64,000 nt of DNA from Aquella oligotrophica (GTDB lineage: Bacteria > Pseudomonadota > Gammaproteobacteria > Burkholderiales > UBA11063), in the NCBI RefSeq assembly GCF_002892535.1, contig NZ_CP024847.1, forward strand, positions 1,178,001 to 1,242,000. Reading direction: 5' to 3'. The translations under genes were made by a program, and so were the position numbers. A model generated the notes under the pieces. The model saw only the letters and a list, made by a program, of their open reading frames with translations, did not search any database and had not been told where the DNA came from. Positions 17,998 to 27,149 of the stretch are shown in pieces; within the stretch, counting starts at the first letter, position 1; each line of letters begins with the position of its first letter.

Positions 17998-19926
17998 TTA
18001 TTTTTTATCATTAACTTCAGTATACTCAGCATCGATAACATCATCTTTAGGTTTTGCGCCTTCAGCTGCTTGTTGTTCAGCCCCAGCTCCGCCACCTTGT
18101 TGATTTTGCATATCAGCATACATCATTTCACCGATTTTTTGTGATGCAGTCATCAATTCCTGAGTTTTAGCTTCGATATTTTCTTTGTCATCAGTCTTAA
18201 CTGCTTCTTCAACCGCAGCTACTGCAGCTTCAATCTTAGCTTTCTCATCTGCTGATACTTTATCACCATAATCAGCCAATGACTTCTTAACCGAATGAAC
18301 CATAGCATCTGCATGATTACGCGCAGTAACCAATTCAGCAGCTTTTTTATCTTCTTCTGCGTGAGCTTCAGCATCCTGAACCATTTTTTGGATCTCTTCT
18401 TCAGATAAACCAGAGCTAGCCTGAATAGTGATTTTATTTTCTTTACCAGTAGCTTTATCTTTAGCTGATACATGCAAGATACCATTTGCATCGATATCAA
18501 AAGTTACCTCGATTTGTGGTGTTCCACGTGGTGCTGGAGCAATTCCACCTAGGTTAAATTGACCTAATGATTTATTACCTGCAACTACCTGGCGCTCACC
18601 TTGCAATACATGAATTGTAACTTCTGGTTGATTATCCGCAGCAGTTGAAAACACTTGTGATGCTTTAGTTGGGATAGTAGTATTTTTATTGATTAGTTTA
18701 GTCATCACACCACCCATAGTTTCGATACCTAGAGATAATGGCGTAACATCTAACAATAATACATCTTTACGATCACCAGCCAATACAGCACCCTGAATAG
18801 CAGCACCAACAGCAACCGCTTCATCCGGATTCACATCTTTACGTGGCTCTTTACCGAAGAATTCCTTAACTTTATCTTGTACGCGTGGCATACGAGTCTG
18901 ACCACCAACCAAAATCACATCATCAATCTGGCTAGCTGACAAACCAGCATCTTTAAGTGCAACACGGCAAGGCTCAATCGTACGCTCAACTAATTCTTCT
19001 ACCAATGATTCAAATTTAGCACGAGTAATTTTCATCACCAAATGCTTAGGACCAGCAGCATCCATAGTAATGTATGGCAGATTAATTTCTGTTTGTGTAC
19101 TAGAAGAAAGCTCAATTTTTGCCTTCTCAGCAGCTTCTTTCAGACGCTGTAAAGCCATTACATCTTTTTTAAGGTCAATACCTTGTTCTTTTTGGAATTC
19201 AGTAATGATATGATCAATCAAACGTTGGTCAAAATCTTCACCACCAAGGAAGGTATCACCATTAGTTGATAATACTTCAAACTGGCTCTCACCGTCAACA
19301 TCAGCGATCTCAATGATTGATACATCAAAAGTACCACCACCCAAATCATAAACTGCGATTTTACGATCTTTACCCTCTTTTTTAGCTAGACCAAATGCTA
19401 ACGCAGCTGCTGTTGGCTCATTGATAATACGTTTTACATCAAGACCCGCAATACGGCCTGCATCTTTAGTTGCTTGACGCTGACTATCGTTAAAATAAGC
19501 TGGTACAGTAATTACCGCTTCAGTAACTGCCTCACCAAGATAATCTTCGGCAGTTTTTTTCATTTTTTTCAAAACTTCAGCTGAAATTTGTGGTGGAGCA
19601 AGTTCTTTATCATTAACTTTAACCCAAGCATCACCATTGGCAGCTTTTACAATGCTATATGGCATTAAATCGATGTCTTTTTGTACTTCTTTTTCTTCAA
19701 AGCGACGACCAATCAAACGTTTAGATGCATAAATAGTATTTTTTGGATTAGTCACTGCTTGACGTTTAGCTGGCGCACCGACCAAAGTTTCGCCATCAGT
19801 ATAAGCAATAATTGATGGAGTGGTTCGCGCACCTTCAGAATTTTCAATAACTTTAGGTTGTCCATTTTCTACAATCGCCACACAAGAATTGGTTGTTCCC
19901 AAATCAATCCCAATAATTTTACCCAT
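17998..19926 (-). CDS. dnaK: Molecular chaperone DnaK (Hsp70)
   Basis: This 642-residue Hsp70 has the N-terminal ATPase signature [17 protein letters not shown], the [11 protein letters not shown] and [11 protein letters not shown] motifs, the substrate-binding domain (about 390-510) and a C-terminal lid with a Gly/Gln/Ala-rich linker ending in [15 protein letters not shown]. Its partner grpE is 108 bases upstream in the same direction. dnaJ, often next to dnaK, is not seen in the window. Frames inside this gene on other registers are shadows. Confidence 0.98.
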   Translation of the reverse strand: MGKIIGIDLGTTNSCVAIVENGQPKVIENSEGARTTPSIIAYTDGETLVGAPAKRQAVTNPKNTIYASKRLIGRRFEEKEVQKDIDLMPYSIVKAANGDAWVKVNDKELAPPQISAEVLKKMKKTAEDYLGEAVTEAVITVPAYFNDSQRQATKDAGRIAGLDVKRIINEPTAAALAFGLAKKEGKDRKIAVYDLGGGTFDVSIIEIADVDGESQFEVLSTNGDTFLGGEDFDQRLIDHIITEFQKEQGIDLKKDVMALQRLKEAAEKAKIELSSSTQTEINLPYITMDAAGPKHLVMKITRAKFESLVEELVERTIEPCRVALKDAGLSASQIDDVILVGGQTRMPRVQDKVKEFFGKEPRKDVNPDEAVAVGAAIQGAVLAGDRKDVLLLDVTPLSLGIETMGGVMTKLINKNTTIPTKASQVFSTAADNQPEVTIHVLQGERQVVAGNKSLGQFNLGGIAPAPRGTPQIEVTFDIDANGILHVSAKDKATGKENKITIQASSGLSEEEIQKMVQDAEAHAEEDKKAAELVTARNHADAMVHSVKKSLADYGDKVSADEKAKIEAAVAAVEEAVKTDDKENIEAKTQELMTASQKIGEMMYADMQNQQGGGAGAEQQAAEGAKPKDDVIDAEYTEVNDKK

Positions 19927-19983
19927 TTTAGTTCCTCTTTTCTAGAATTTATTTTGCCATCACTGGCTTTGTCTTAATTATCA

Positions 19984-20011
19984 AAATAAGGTTAATTAAC
20001 AATATTTCAAG
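19984..20011 (-). promoter_or_regulatory. Sigma32-like heat-shock promoter of dnaK
   Basis: On the minus strand CTTGAAA (20005-20011) is followed after 13 bases by CCTTATTT (19984-19991), resembling the sigma32 consensus CTTGAAA-N11-16-CCCCATNT. It lies between grpE and dnaK, so dnaK can be expressed separately. Confidence 0.55.
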
Positions 20012-20034
20012 TAGTATTTTTACTTTTTTTCAAA

Positions 20035-20601
20035 TTATTTTGCAACGCTAACCATAGCCGCACGCAAAACCCGCCCATTTAGCATATAGCCTTTTTGCAT
20101 AACAGCAACAATCGTATTTGGTTCTTGATCATGCTCTTCCACCACATTCATTGCCTGATGTAAATTTGCATCTAGCTTCTCTTTTGGCTGTGGATTGATT
20201 TCTTTAACTTGATGCGATTCAAATACTTTCACTAATTGTTGCAAAGTTAGATCAACACCCATTTTTAGCATTTCAAAATTACCTGACTGATCTTTAAGCG
20301 CCATTTCAAGATAATCTTTTACCGTTATAATCTCTTTGGCAAAATTGCTAATCGCATAATCCCGAGCTTTTTTAATTTCATCCTGACTACGGCGTTGCGT
20401 ATTTTGCATCTCCGCTACTAAACGTAAATTATTATCCTTTAATTCAGAAATTTCTGCCTCAAGCTTAGCCACTTGATCAATTTCTTCTTTTACGATCTCT
20501 TCTAAATTTTCGGTTATATTCTCAGTAGTTTCAGATTTTACTGATGAATCAATATCTTCTTCATTAGTCTGATTGTGGTTTTGCTGATTATTATTTTCCA
20601 T
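20035..20601 (-). CDS. grpE: Nucleotide exchange factor GrpE
   Basis: GrpE releases ADP from DnaK and also works as a thermosensor. The 188-residue protein has an acidic disordered N-terminus, a long coiled coil (about 35-90) and the beta-wing head with the family motif near VEEHDQEPNTIVAVMQKGYM, followed by GRVLRAAMVSVAK at the C-terminus. It precedes dnaK on the minus strand. Confidence 0.95.
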   Translation of the reverse strand: MENNNQQNHNQTNEEDIDSSVKSETTENITENLEEIVKEEIDQVAKLEAEISELKDNNLRLVAEMQNTQRRSQDEIKKARDYAISNFAKEIITVKDYLEMALKDQSGNFEMLKMGVDLTLQQLVKVFESHQVKEINPQPKEKLDANLHQAMNVVEEHDQEPNTIVAVMQKGYMLNGRVLRAAMVSVAK

Positions 20602-20639
20602 AACTATAGTTCCCTATATAAATTTGTTACCTGAATGGA

Positions 20640-20668
20640 TATATAGGATTATCATTAATTTTTTCAAG
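20640..20668 (-). promoter_or_regulatory. Sigma32-like heat-shock promoter of grpE
   Basis: On the minus strand CTTGAAA (20662-20668) and CCTATATA (20640-20647) are separated by 14 bases, in good agreement with the sigma32 pattern, about 40 bases upstream of the grpE ATG. Confidence 0.55.
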
Positions 20669-20759
20669 TTATTTGCCGTAAAATATTACTGAATAATTTT
20701 AAAACCGACTGCAATTATTGCTAAAATACCGCCAATTAAATATTTTAGGACATCAATCG

Positions 20760-22016
20760 ATGAATCAAGAAGAACGGCGTATAGTTGGCTTATCTGCCCT
20801 TGGCGGAATGCTCGAGCTATATGATTTTGCAATTTACGGCACATTTGCCATTTACTTTTCTCATAAATTTTTCCCAAGTGGTAATCAATATACAACCTTA
20901 CTTGAAACTTATATGGTTTTTTTACTTGGCTTTATCCTACGCCCAATTGGTGGTATTATATTTAGCCATATTGGTGATGAACACGGACGCAAAAAAGTAC
21001 TGGTTTATACCATTTTGATTATGGGTATTTCCTCATTAGGTATCGCGTTATTGCCAACATATGAGCAAATCGGCATGGGTGCACCATTACTTTTACTTTT
21101 GATGCGATTATTGCAAGGATTAGCAGTTGGTGGTGAGCTACCAACAACATTTGTTTATATTAGTGAATCAATGTCATCCAAAAGACTGCTTGCTTTTGGC
21201 ATAACTATGGCTGGAGTATTTAGTGGTTATTTATTTGCTGCGATTATTAACTTTATAATGACCAAAACATTTAGTAAAGAGGCGCTTAATGATTATGCAT
21301 GGCGACTACCATTTGCTATTGGTGGTATAGTTTGTTTTGTTAGTTATCATATTCGTAAAACCTTACGTGAAACCAAAGCCTTCCAAGAAGTAATGAATAA
21401 ACCCAAGCTTCCGGTAGTTTATCTTATAAAAAATTTCAAACCACAGATAATTGCTGGAATTTTTTTCTCAGCGACCCAGCAAGTATTTTCAATAGTAGGG
21501 ATTATCTATATGCCAAGCTATATGAATGCTATCTTAAAGCTAGATACTGCCTACATTAGTAATCTTTTACCCTGTGCGCTGATTGCAACTGTAATTATAA
21601 TTGCGGCTGTTGGAATTTATTTTAATAAGCTACAAAATGTCTATAAATTAATGCTAACTAGTCTAATCTTGAATCTACTTATCGTCCCGGTAGTTTTTTT
21701 CCTCATCAGTTCAAAACTACATATAGTAAGTGGTTATATTATCTTAATGGCATTGCACGGTTTAATTGGTTTGATGATTCCGTTATACATCACTTTACTA
21801 TTCCCGACTAATATTCGCTTAAGCGGAGTTGCCTTATGCTATAACGTATCAGTAGCCACATTTGGTGGTACAGCACCGATAATTATCACGACTTTATTAA
21901 AAGAAACTAGCCTCATTTATTTAGTCCCAGTTGCTTATATATTGATATTTGTGGGGTTAAGCATTTTCTTTACTATAGCAACTAAAAAGGTTGCTGTAGA
22001 AAACATGATGAGTTAA
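20760..22016 (+). CDS. MFS transporter, metabolite:H+ symporter (ProP-like) type
   Basis: This 418-residue inner-membrane protein with about 12 hydrophobic segments resembles the MHS family of the major facilitator superfamily (ProP, KgtP, ShiA). The typical N-terminal block LYDFAIYGTFAIYFSHKFFP and the loop LRPIGGIIFSHIGDEHGRKK are present. The start chosen is the ATG at 20760 (MNQEERR), with AGGA about nine bases upstream; a start 14 codons earlier is possible but extends into the divergent promoter region. Substrates of the family include betaine, dicarboxylates and shikimate; which one applies cannot be said. Confidence 0.85.
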   Translation: MNQEERRIVGLSALGGMLELYDFAIYGTFAIYFSHKFFPSGNQYTTLLETYMVFLLGFILRPIGGIIFSHIGDEHGRKKVLVYTILIMGISSLGIALLPTYEQIGMGAPLLLLLMRLLQGLAVGGELPTTFVYISESMSSKRLLAFGITMAGVFSGYLFAAIINFIMTKTFSKEALNDYAWRLPFAIGGIVCFVSYHIRKTLRETKAFQEVMNKPKLPVVYLIKNFKPQIIAGIFFSATQQVFSIVGIIYMPSYMNAILKLDTAYISNLLPCALIATVIIIAAVGIYFNKLQNVYKLMLTSLILNLLIVPVVFFLISSKLHIVSGYIILMALHGLIGLMIPLYITLLFPTNIRLSGVALCYNVSVATFGGTAPIIITTLLKETSLIYLVPVAYILIFVGLSIFFTIATKKVAVENMMS

Positions 22017-22053
22017 ATTTCTAACCTAATTTAATCAAATTATATATTAAAGT

Positions 22054-23268
22054 ATGAAATACAATATACGCCGCTGGAATCCAATCCTGATCGCTATTCC
22101 AGATATCGGGATTGGTTTAATGTGGGGCTCACTAAGTAATGTGGTAGCCTTTTATGGTTATTTATATACCAACTCAGCCGAAGAACTAGCGAAAATATAT
22201 TCAGTTGCTGCAATTATTGGTGCTGTCACACAAGTTATTGTCGGCATTTTAAGTGATAAAACTAAGCACAGATGGGGCAGGCGAACTCCTTGGCTAGTAT
22301 ATGGCATGATACTTGCGGCTATAAGCATATCTCTTTGGCCACTTGCTACTAGTTTTAATATGTTTTTAGTGTTATCTGGTATTAGCTGTATGCTAGTTAA
22401 TGTTGCTCAATGTGCTTACTATACTATGGTGATGGAAGTTGTTGACAAAGATCAGATTGGTTATGCCAATACTCTATCAAGAACCAGCGCTACACTAGGT
22501 ATGTTCTTGATGGGGTGGCTTGCTGGCTTTTTATGGGATGCCAGACACCCATCATATACTTTTTTTACAATGGCAGCAATAATTCTTCTCTCAACAATTT
22601 TGATAGTTCCAGTACTTATCAAAGAACGCCCTGAAAACTATACGCAAAGTGAACCCTACAGATTTACGTTAGACTTCTTACGAAATAAAGAAATACTTAA
22701 GTTATTCATAATTACATTTCTATTTTTTGGTTCCAATACTTTGGTGGTACAAATGGCAACCTCGCTATTTGCCAAAAGTTATCAGTTTAGTGAGCATACG
22801 GTTGGAAAACTTGGGATGTTTCAAGCTTTTGCCAGCCTTTGTTTTGGCTTTACCGCATTTAAACTAATTGATGCTTTTAATCGTAAGCATATACTGCTAT
22901 TTTCTACTTTTGGTTTAGCGGCTACTTTTATTTTACTAGCTGTGTTCTTATCAAGTAGCAGCAATTCGTTTATTCTATATGGTGGTATTTTTATTTATGG
23001 CTTATTCTTTATTGCGGGTAAGGTTTGTATATACACAGTTTTATCGATGATCGCTCCAGAAAATAAACTTGGGGAATATATCGGTTTATTGAATTTCTGT
23101 ATCGCTTTGCCTCAATTTTTCTTTTCTATTTTTTTTGGTTATATGATAGATGCAGGATACTATAAATTACTCCTGCCTTTCGCTGCATTTTTGTACTTTT
23201 GTGCATTTGTTTTTGCTATTACCATGAAGCTTGCATCAACTAAAATTCACAAAGGGAAAGTATCATGA
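22054..23268 (+). CDS. MFS transporter, GPH/sugar-cation symporter-like
   Basis: This 404-residue membrane protein of about 12 helices resembles GPH and related sugar transporters: the opening GIGLMWGSLSNVVAFYG and the loop GILSDKTKHRWGRRTPWLVYG are family-like. It lies 37 bases after the MHS-type transporter on the same strand. A sugar or glycoside substrate is inferred only from family membership. The stop abuts the stop of the converging MAPEG gene. Confidence 0.8.
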   Translation: MKYNIRRWNPILIAIPDIGIGLMWGSLSNVVAFYGYLYTNSAEELAKIYSVAAIIGAVTQVIVGILSDKTKHRWGRRTPWLVYGMILAAISISLWPLATSFNMFLVLSGISCMLVNVAQCAYYTMVMEVVDKDQIGYANTLSRTSATLGMFLMGWLAGFLWDARHPSYTFFTMAAIILLSTILIVPVLIKERPENYTQSEPYRFTLDFLRNKEILKLFIITFLFFGSNTLVVQMATSLFAKSYQFSEHTVGKLGMFQAFASLCFGFTAFKLIDAFNRKHILLFSTFGLAATFILLAVFLSSSSNSFILYGGIFIYGLFFIAGKVCIYTVLSMIAPENKLGEYIGLLNFCIALPQFFFSIFFGYMIDAGYYKLLLPFAAFLYFCAFVFAITMKLASTKIHKGKVS

Positions 23269-23676
23269 TTAATTTTGGCTAAATGAAGTGAAAATGGCAA
23301 TCATTGAAACACTAATTATACAGCCAAATGTAGTTACCATCCCGAGCACTCGCCAGATTGGATTAGCGGTAATTTTTCCATCAACATATTTTTCAGCTTT
23401 TAACAAACTATAGGCATGAAAGATGCGCGCAATAACAAAAAGCACCCCCAATATATTGATAGTCAAAAATGAAGTACCATTTTTCTCAATCATGTAAAGC
23501 AAAATCAAGAAAAATGGCGTATATTCAGCAAAATTACCTTGTGCACGAATTTTTCGTTTGATAATTAAATCATCATCACCTAGTGCGATTTTCAATTTTC
23601 TACGACTGACTACAATATTTATTGATAAGACAACAAACATTAATCCTAAAATACCAGCATAAAATAAACTAGTCAT
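23269..23676 (-). CDS. MAPEG family membrane protein
   Basis: This 135-residue protein with four predicted membrane helices fits the bacterial MAPEG family (membrane-associated proteins in eicosanoid and glutathione metabolism). The conserved parts are KRKIRAQGNFAEYTPFFLIL, with the Asn/Glu motif, and ARIFHAYSLL. Bacterial members may have glutathione-related activity, but most are uncharacterised. It is eight bases after the unknown gene at 23685-24116 on the same strand and probably shares its transcript. Confidence 0.85.
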   Translation of the reverse strand: MTSLFYAGILGLMFVVLSINIVVSRRKLKIALGDDDLIIKRKIRAQGNFAEYTPFFLILLYMIEKNGTSFLTINILGVLFVIARIFHAYSLLKAEKYVDGKITANPIWRVLGMVTTFGCIISVSMIAIFTSFSQN

Positions 23677-23684
23677 TATTAACC

Positions 23685-24116
23685 CTATTTCACGTGGATC
23701 TGATTAAAGTTTTCAAGAGGATATTCAGTACCCTTGATATATTTTTTATCGGTATGTATAATTGATAAAAGCTCTGAATATCTGCTACCAATTCGGCTTA
23801 GATTAAGTAGCTCAATAAGGTTATCTGGATCTTCCTTCATTATTGGTAAATTTATAATTTCTGAATGTAGCTCAACACTACGATTACATAATTGATGCAA
23901 TTCAGCCAGATTTTCATCGATATTCTCACTGTCAAGGATTTTCTCAATTGCCTTATTATCTTTTACCAATAGCTGTAATTTACATAGCGCAACTTCGACA
24001 ACGTCAAGTAAATGTTGACTTAATGAACGACAAATCGGTAAATAACTTTTTCCATTTTTTACAATTTTTATCATATCACTAAAACCAAGCTCAGCATTTA
24101 ATAAATTTCGCGACAT
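23685..24116 (-). CDS. Hypothetical helical cytoplasmic protein
   Basis: This 143-residue protein has no signal peptide or membrane segment and appears all-helical (SLSQHLLDVVEVALCKLQLL, LHQLCNRSVELHSEIINL). The start is backed by an AAGGAA ribosome site. I do not recognise a family. It precedes the MAPEG gene by eight bases. Confidence 0.65.
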   Translation of the reverse strand: MSRNLLNAELGFSDMIKIVKNGKSYLPICRSLSQHLLDVVEVALCKLQLLVKDNKAIEKILDSENIDENLAELHQLCNRSVELHSEIINLPIMKEDPDNLIELLNLSRIGSRYSELLSIIHTDKKYIKGTEYPLENFNQIHVK

Positions 24117-24241
24117 TTTCGATTCCTTTTTACATGATTTATAATCAATTATAATAGCATAAAGTAGAATATTCTAAGCCAATCTTTTTCTCAATATGAT
24201 AGAATAAGAACTTACCATTCACAAGTATAAAGGAAGCCCAA

Positions 24242-24349
24242 ATGAAATTGGCATTTGATAGTTTTCAAGCCATCAATATGTTTGAGTTACCCTTTCATAA
24301 GCTCCAGGCTCTTCAATTTAAACTTTCTGATTTTCGATGTTGTAGATAA
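24242..24349 (+). CDS. Possible 35-residue small protein
   Basis: An ATG preceded by AAAGGAAG about six bases upstream opens a 35-codon frame reading MKLAFDSFQAINMFELPFHK, then a basic C-terminus ending RCCR. It fills most of an otherwise empty 280-base gap. Amphipathic, with two adjacent Cys near the end. It could be a genuine small protein, a leader peptide for the TauE-like gene 60 bases downstream, or the remnant of a longer gene. No family was recognised. Confidence 0.35.
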   Translation: MKLAFDSFQAINMFELPFHKLQALQFKLSDFRCCR

Positions 24350-24408
24350 TAAATAATCTCACTTTAGGCATTATTTTATTTCGTTAATTACAAACATTGG
24401 ATATCAAC

Positions 24409-25269
24409 ATGAATTCTTTTGACATATTAAAAGCTATCGCTATTTTGCTTTCTATCGCAATTATAATCTGGTTTATCAAATTCTACACTAAAGAAACCCT
24501 AACTAAAATAGAGCAAATTAAAATATTCATTATAGGCTTTGTTTCTAATCTGCTTGACACCGTAGGAATAGGCAGCTTTGCAGTTATTGTCGCTATGCGT
24601 AGGCTTTTAGGTGTGATGCCTGATGATGTTAAATTAATTGGTAGCATGAATATTCAGGCAATGATCACGGCTTTGGTTCAAATGTTGATCTTTCTTCATT
24701 ACATAAAACTAGATATCATAACATTACTAGTTGCGGTAATTATGATAGCACTTGGTGGTTTTTTATCTGGATTGTTGGTTGTGAGCGTTGATAAAAAGAT
24801 TGTTCATCTGGTTATGCTATCAGCTTTTGCATTTACAGGTGTTTTACTCCTTTTATCTCAACTCCACATCCTAGAGATAAGTGGTGGTGACGATGCAATT
24901 CGTGGTGTTAAGCTAGTAATTTTTGCAGTATTTATGCTAGCGGCAGGATGTTTGCCGGCTTTTGGCGTTGGCTACTATTCTTTAGTTAAAACCAGTATTT
25001 TTCTTTTTGGTGTAAATCCAATTATAGCCTTTCCGATCATGGCAAGTGCTAGTGCATATCAAATGCCAGTTACTTCATTTACTTTTATCGCTAAAAAGAA
25101 ATTTTATTCAAAAAGCACTATAATCATGATTTTTTCCGGAGTATTAGGCGTTTTTATTGCTGCACCACTAATTAGCAAAGTTGATCCATATACCTTAAAA
25201 TGGATTTTACTTGGTATTGTAGTTTACAATGTTGTAACATTGGCAAAGGCATCAAAACAGCCAGAATGA
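24409..25269 (+). CDS. TauE/SafE family sulfite/sulfonate exporter-like protein
   Basis: This roughly 286-residue inner-membrane protein of about eight helices has the two internal half-repeats of the TauE/SafE family, with SNLLDTVGIGSFAVIVAMRR near the N-terminus and ACLPAF-like GCLPAFGVGYYSLVKTSIFL in the second half. The family exports or imports sulfur-containing organic anions. The start used is the ATG at 24409; a TTG four codons earlier is also in frame, and neither has a strong ribosome site. Confidence 0.8.
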   Translation: MNSFDILKAIAILLSIAIIIWFIKFYTKETLTKIEQIKIFIIGFVSNLLDTVGIGSFAVIVAMRRLLGVMPDDVKLIGSMNIQAMITALVQMLIFLHYIKLDIITLLVAVIMIALGGFLSGLLVVSVDKKIVHLVMLSAFAFTGVLLLLSQLHILEISGGDDAIRGVKLVIFAVFMLAAGCLPAFGVGYYSLVKTSIFLFGVNPIIAFPIMASASAYQMPVTSFTFIAKKKFYSKSTIIMIFSGVLGVFIAAPLISKVDPYTLKWILLGIVVYNVVTLAKASKQPE

Positions 25270-25374
25270 TAAATTATTAAAATTTATATATAATGTTTTT
25301 TAAAAAAAATTAGATTTAATTGATTGATCTACTTACCCTATGTAAATTGCGCTGCAAAATTTTGTAAATTTTTG

Positions 25375-25403
25375 TTGCAAAATCAAGGCTTATGACATAT
25401 AAT
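25375..25403 (+). promoter_or_regulatory. Sigma70-type promoter of tRNA-Leu(TAG)
   Basis: TTGCAA (25375-25380) and a perfect TATAAT (25398-25403) are separated by 17 bases, about 17 bases before the tRNA. Confidence 0.8.
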
Positions 25404-25419
25404 ACGTATCTCACCTAAA

Positions 25420-25504
25420 GCGGAAGTGGCGAAATTGGTAGACGCACTGGATTTAGGTTCCAGCGCCGCGAGGCGTAAGAGTTCGAGTCTCTTCTTCCGC
25501 ACCA
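25420..25504 (+). tRNA. tRNA-Leu (anticodon TAG)
   Basis: An 85-base class II tRNA with acceptor stem GCGGAAG/CTTCCGC, anticodon stem-loop CTGGA-TTTAGGT-TCCAG (anticodon TAG), a long variable arm and an encoded CCA. The following 177 bases up to the IS element contain no gene that I can see. Confidence 0.96.
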
Positions 25505-25708
25505 TTAAATATCATATCAAATAATATTACATTTAAACAAATTACTATCCCAGCTGTAACTTGTACCACAGCTATACTTAATTCTTTAATCTAGGCATGA
25601 TCCTTATTATTAATATATCATTGCATAAATGTATATTGTAAGTTTAAAATCAATGTATTAATAAAACTTAAAGCACCACTCTGATCTGCTCCCCAAATAG
25701 TGGACAGA

Positions 25709-26536
25709 TTATAAAAAGCCTCTGGTAGATTCAAAATGGTTTCGATATTCAATCGGAGCCATTTTTCTTAATTTGCGCTGTATTCTATCATTATTATAAA
25801 AATAGATATACTCATCAATTAATAATTTTAATTCTTCGTAAGTACTTATTTGCTCTAAATAAATACTCTCACTTTTCAAATGTCCAAAGAAACTCTCAAT
25901 ACATGCATTATCCAAACAATTACCTCTCCTGGACATGCTCTTTGTTATACCTAGTGATTTTAATAAAGATGTGTAGGCAATAGATGTGTACTGTGAACCT
26001 TGATCACTATGTAGAATAAGCTGATCATTACTCATACTTGGGAATGCTCGTTTGATAGTCTCTATTACTAGCGGATTATCATTGTATTTACTTAGCTCAT
26101 ATGATTTTACTTCATTGTTAAATAAATCATAAATTACGGAGAGATAATAATTTACTCCTCTAACCTTTAAATAAGTAATATCAGTAACTAATTTTCTATT
26201 AGGTAAATTGCTTTGAAACTTCCGGTTTAGAATATTAGCTGCCAGTAAATTTTCATTTCCAAAAAAATTACGCTTCTTTCTAATCCTAGACTTTAGGCCA
26301 AGTTTGCGCATTAAGCGTAAAACCTTCTTATAACTTATTACCATACCTTGCTTTGATGTTAAAGTATCACGTATTCTACGGTAACCATAGCGACCTTTAC
26401 TTTTAATGTAGATAGCTTTGATACTATCCATTACCATAGTTTCTGTTAACACAGCTTTATTACGGTTGGCTAATAAATATTTGTAATATCCGCTCCGGGA
26501 TACACCAAAAAATTTGCAAGCAGATATAATAGACAA
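25709..26536 (-). CDS. IS3-family transposase OrfB (DDE domain)
   Basis: This 275-residue catalytic protein carries the DDE residues in LVTDITYLKV, LHSDQGSQYTS and NCLDNACIESFFGHLKSE, with the IS3 N-terminal HTH_21-like block KSKGRYGYRRIRDTL. The TTG codon at 26536 can serve as its start (MSIISACKFFG), but the frame runs open upstream into orfA, so the real product is probably OrfAB made by -1 frameshifting at the A6G run at 26617-26623. Confidence 0.93.
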   Translation of the reverse strand: MSIISACKFFGVSRSGYYKYLLANRNKAVLTETMVMDSIKAIYIKSKGRYGYRRIRDTLTSKQGMVISYKKVLRLMRKLGLKSRIRKKRNFFGNENLLAANILNRKFQSNLPNRKLVTDITYLKVRGVNYYLSVIYDLFNNEVKSYELSKYNDNPLVIETIKRAFPSMSNDQLILHSDQGSQYTSIAYTSLLKSLGITKSMSRRGNCLDNACIESFFGHLKSESIYLEQISTYEELKLLIDEYIYFYNNDRIQRKLRKMAPIEYRNHFESTRGFL

Positions 26537-26583
26537 ACCAGATGTAGAAATATAGCTCTCAATAACACTAAAAGACAGAGATT

Positions 26584-26925
26584 TTATTTTTCCTGTTTGT
26601 CTCTTAGCTCCTTCAACTTTTTTAGTAGAAATAGCTCTCCTTTTAGCCTCATATTTTCATGACGCAACGCCTCAACTTCTGAATTAAATCTTTCTTTCTT
26701 TGGTCGGCCGTGAGAGCTATGGTTGTTATGCTTGCCACGACCATCTTCTAAACCTGAAGCACCATAAAGTCGAAACTTCCTTATCCAATCTTTTATTATG
26801 CTTATCTCTAATTCATATTCTACAGAAAGTTGGGGACCTGTTTTACCCTCATTTAGATACTTATTAACAATAAGCAATTTAAATTCTCGGGTATATGTTT
26901 TGCGATGTTTATTTTGTGTGTACAT
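26584..26925 (-). CDS. IS3-family transposase OrfA (helix-turn-helix)
   Basis: This 113-residue DNA-binding protein has an N-terminal HTH (REFKLLIVNKYLNEG, VEYELEISIIKDWIRKFRL), a basic linker, and a C-terminal leucine-zipper-like coil (EVEALRHENMRLKGELFLLK). The zipper ends near the slippery site that fuses it with OrfB. Confidence 0.9.
   Translation of the reverse strand: MYTQNKHRKTYTREFKLLIVNKYLNEGKTGPQLSVEYELEISIIKDWIRKFRLYGASGLEDGRGKHNNHSSHGRPKKERFNSEVEALRHENMRLKGELFLLKKLKELRDKQEK
26617..26623 (-). other. Programmed -1 frameshift site of the IS3 element
   Basis: The minus-strand heptamer A-AAA-AAG near the end of orfA is the classic IS3-family slippery site. Slipping -1 here leads into an open frame (KKVEGAKRQTGKIKS) that continues without a stop into orfB. 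Confidence 0.7.
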
Positions 26926-27149
26926 AAAAAAACTCCCTACGAGTAGTTAAGTATAAAGGGCTTTCTTTATACTTGTCTACTTTATAGGGAGCAGATCAGT
27001 AATGGTGCTTTTTTATTACTAATGTCATTTTTTGCTGATAGCTTCTGTCAAAAACGTATACCTTGCTTGCGTAAATAGCTATATCGATAATTAGTAATAA
27101 ATTGGTATTATTCTAGATATTATAAGAAATATATTTCCAAGGGCTGAAC

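Larger units (their letters stand above)
25682..26998 (-). mobile_element. IS3-family insertion sequence, apparently complete
   Basis: About 1317 bases bounded by imperfect inverted repeats that begin TGATCTGCTCCC (25682-25693) and end GGGAGCAGATCA (26987-26998), with further matches out to about 25 bases. It carries two overlapping-frame genes, orfA (helix-turn-helix) and orfB (DDE integrase domain), and an A6G slippery site, as is usual for IS3 elements. No matching target-site duplication is visible (left flank ACTC, right flank GTAA). All parts look intact, so it may still be active. Confidence 0.92.
25672..27012 (+). terminator. Intrinsic terminator split by the IS element
   Basis: AAAGCACCA immediately left of the IS and TGGTGCTTTTTT immediately right of it are complementary and would form a 9-base stem with a T-tract on the plus strand if the IS were removed. 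This looks like the plus-strand terminator behind tRNA-Leu, now interrupted in its loop by the transposon. The reading is inferred from the flanks. Confidence 0.55.

Noticed and set aside
25682-26998. Programmed ribosomal frameshift mistaken for a broken transposase
   Set aside because: The A6G slippery site and open downstream frame fit normal IS3 expression, so the transposase is not called a pseudogene.
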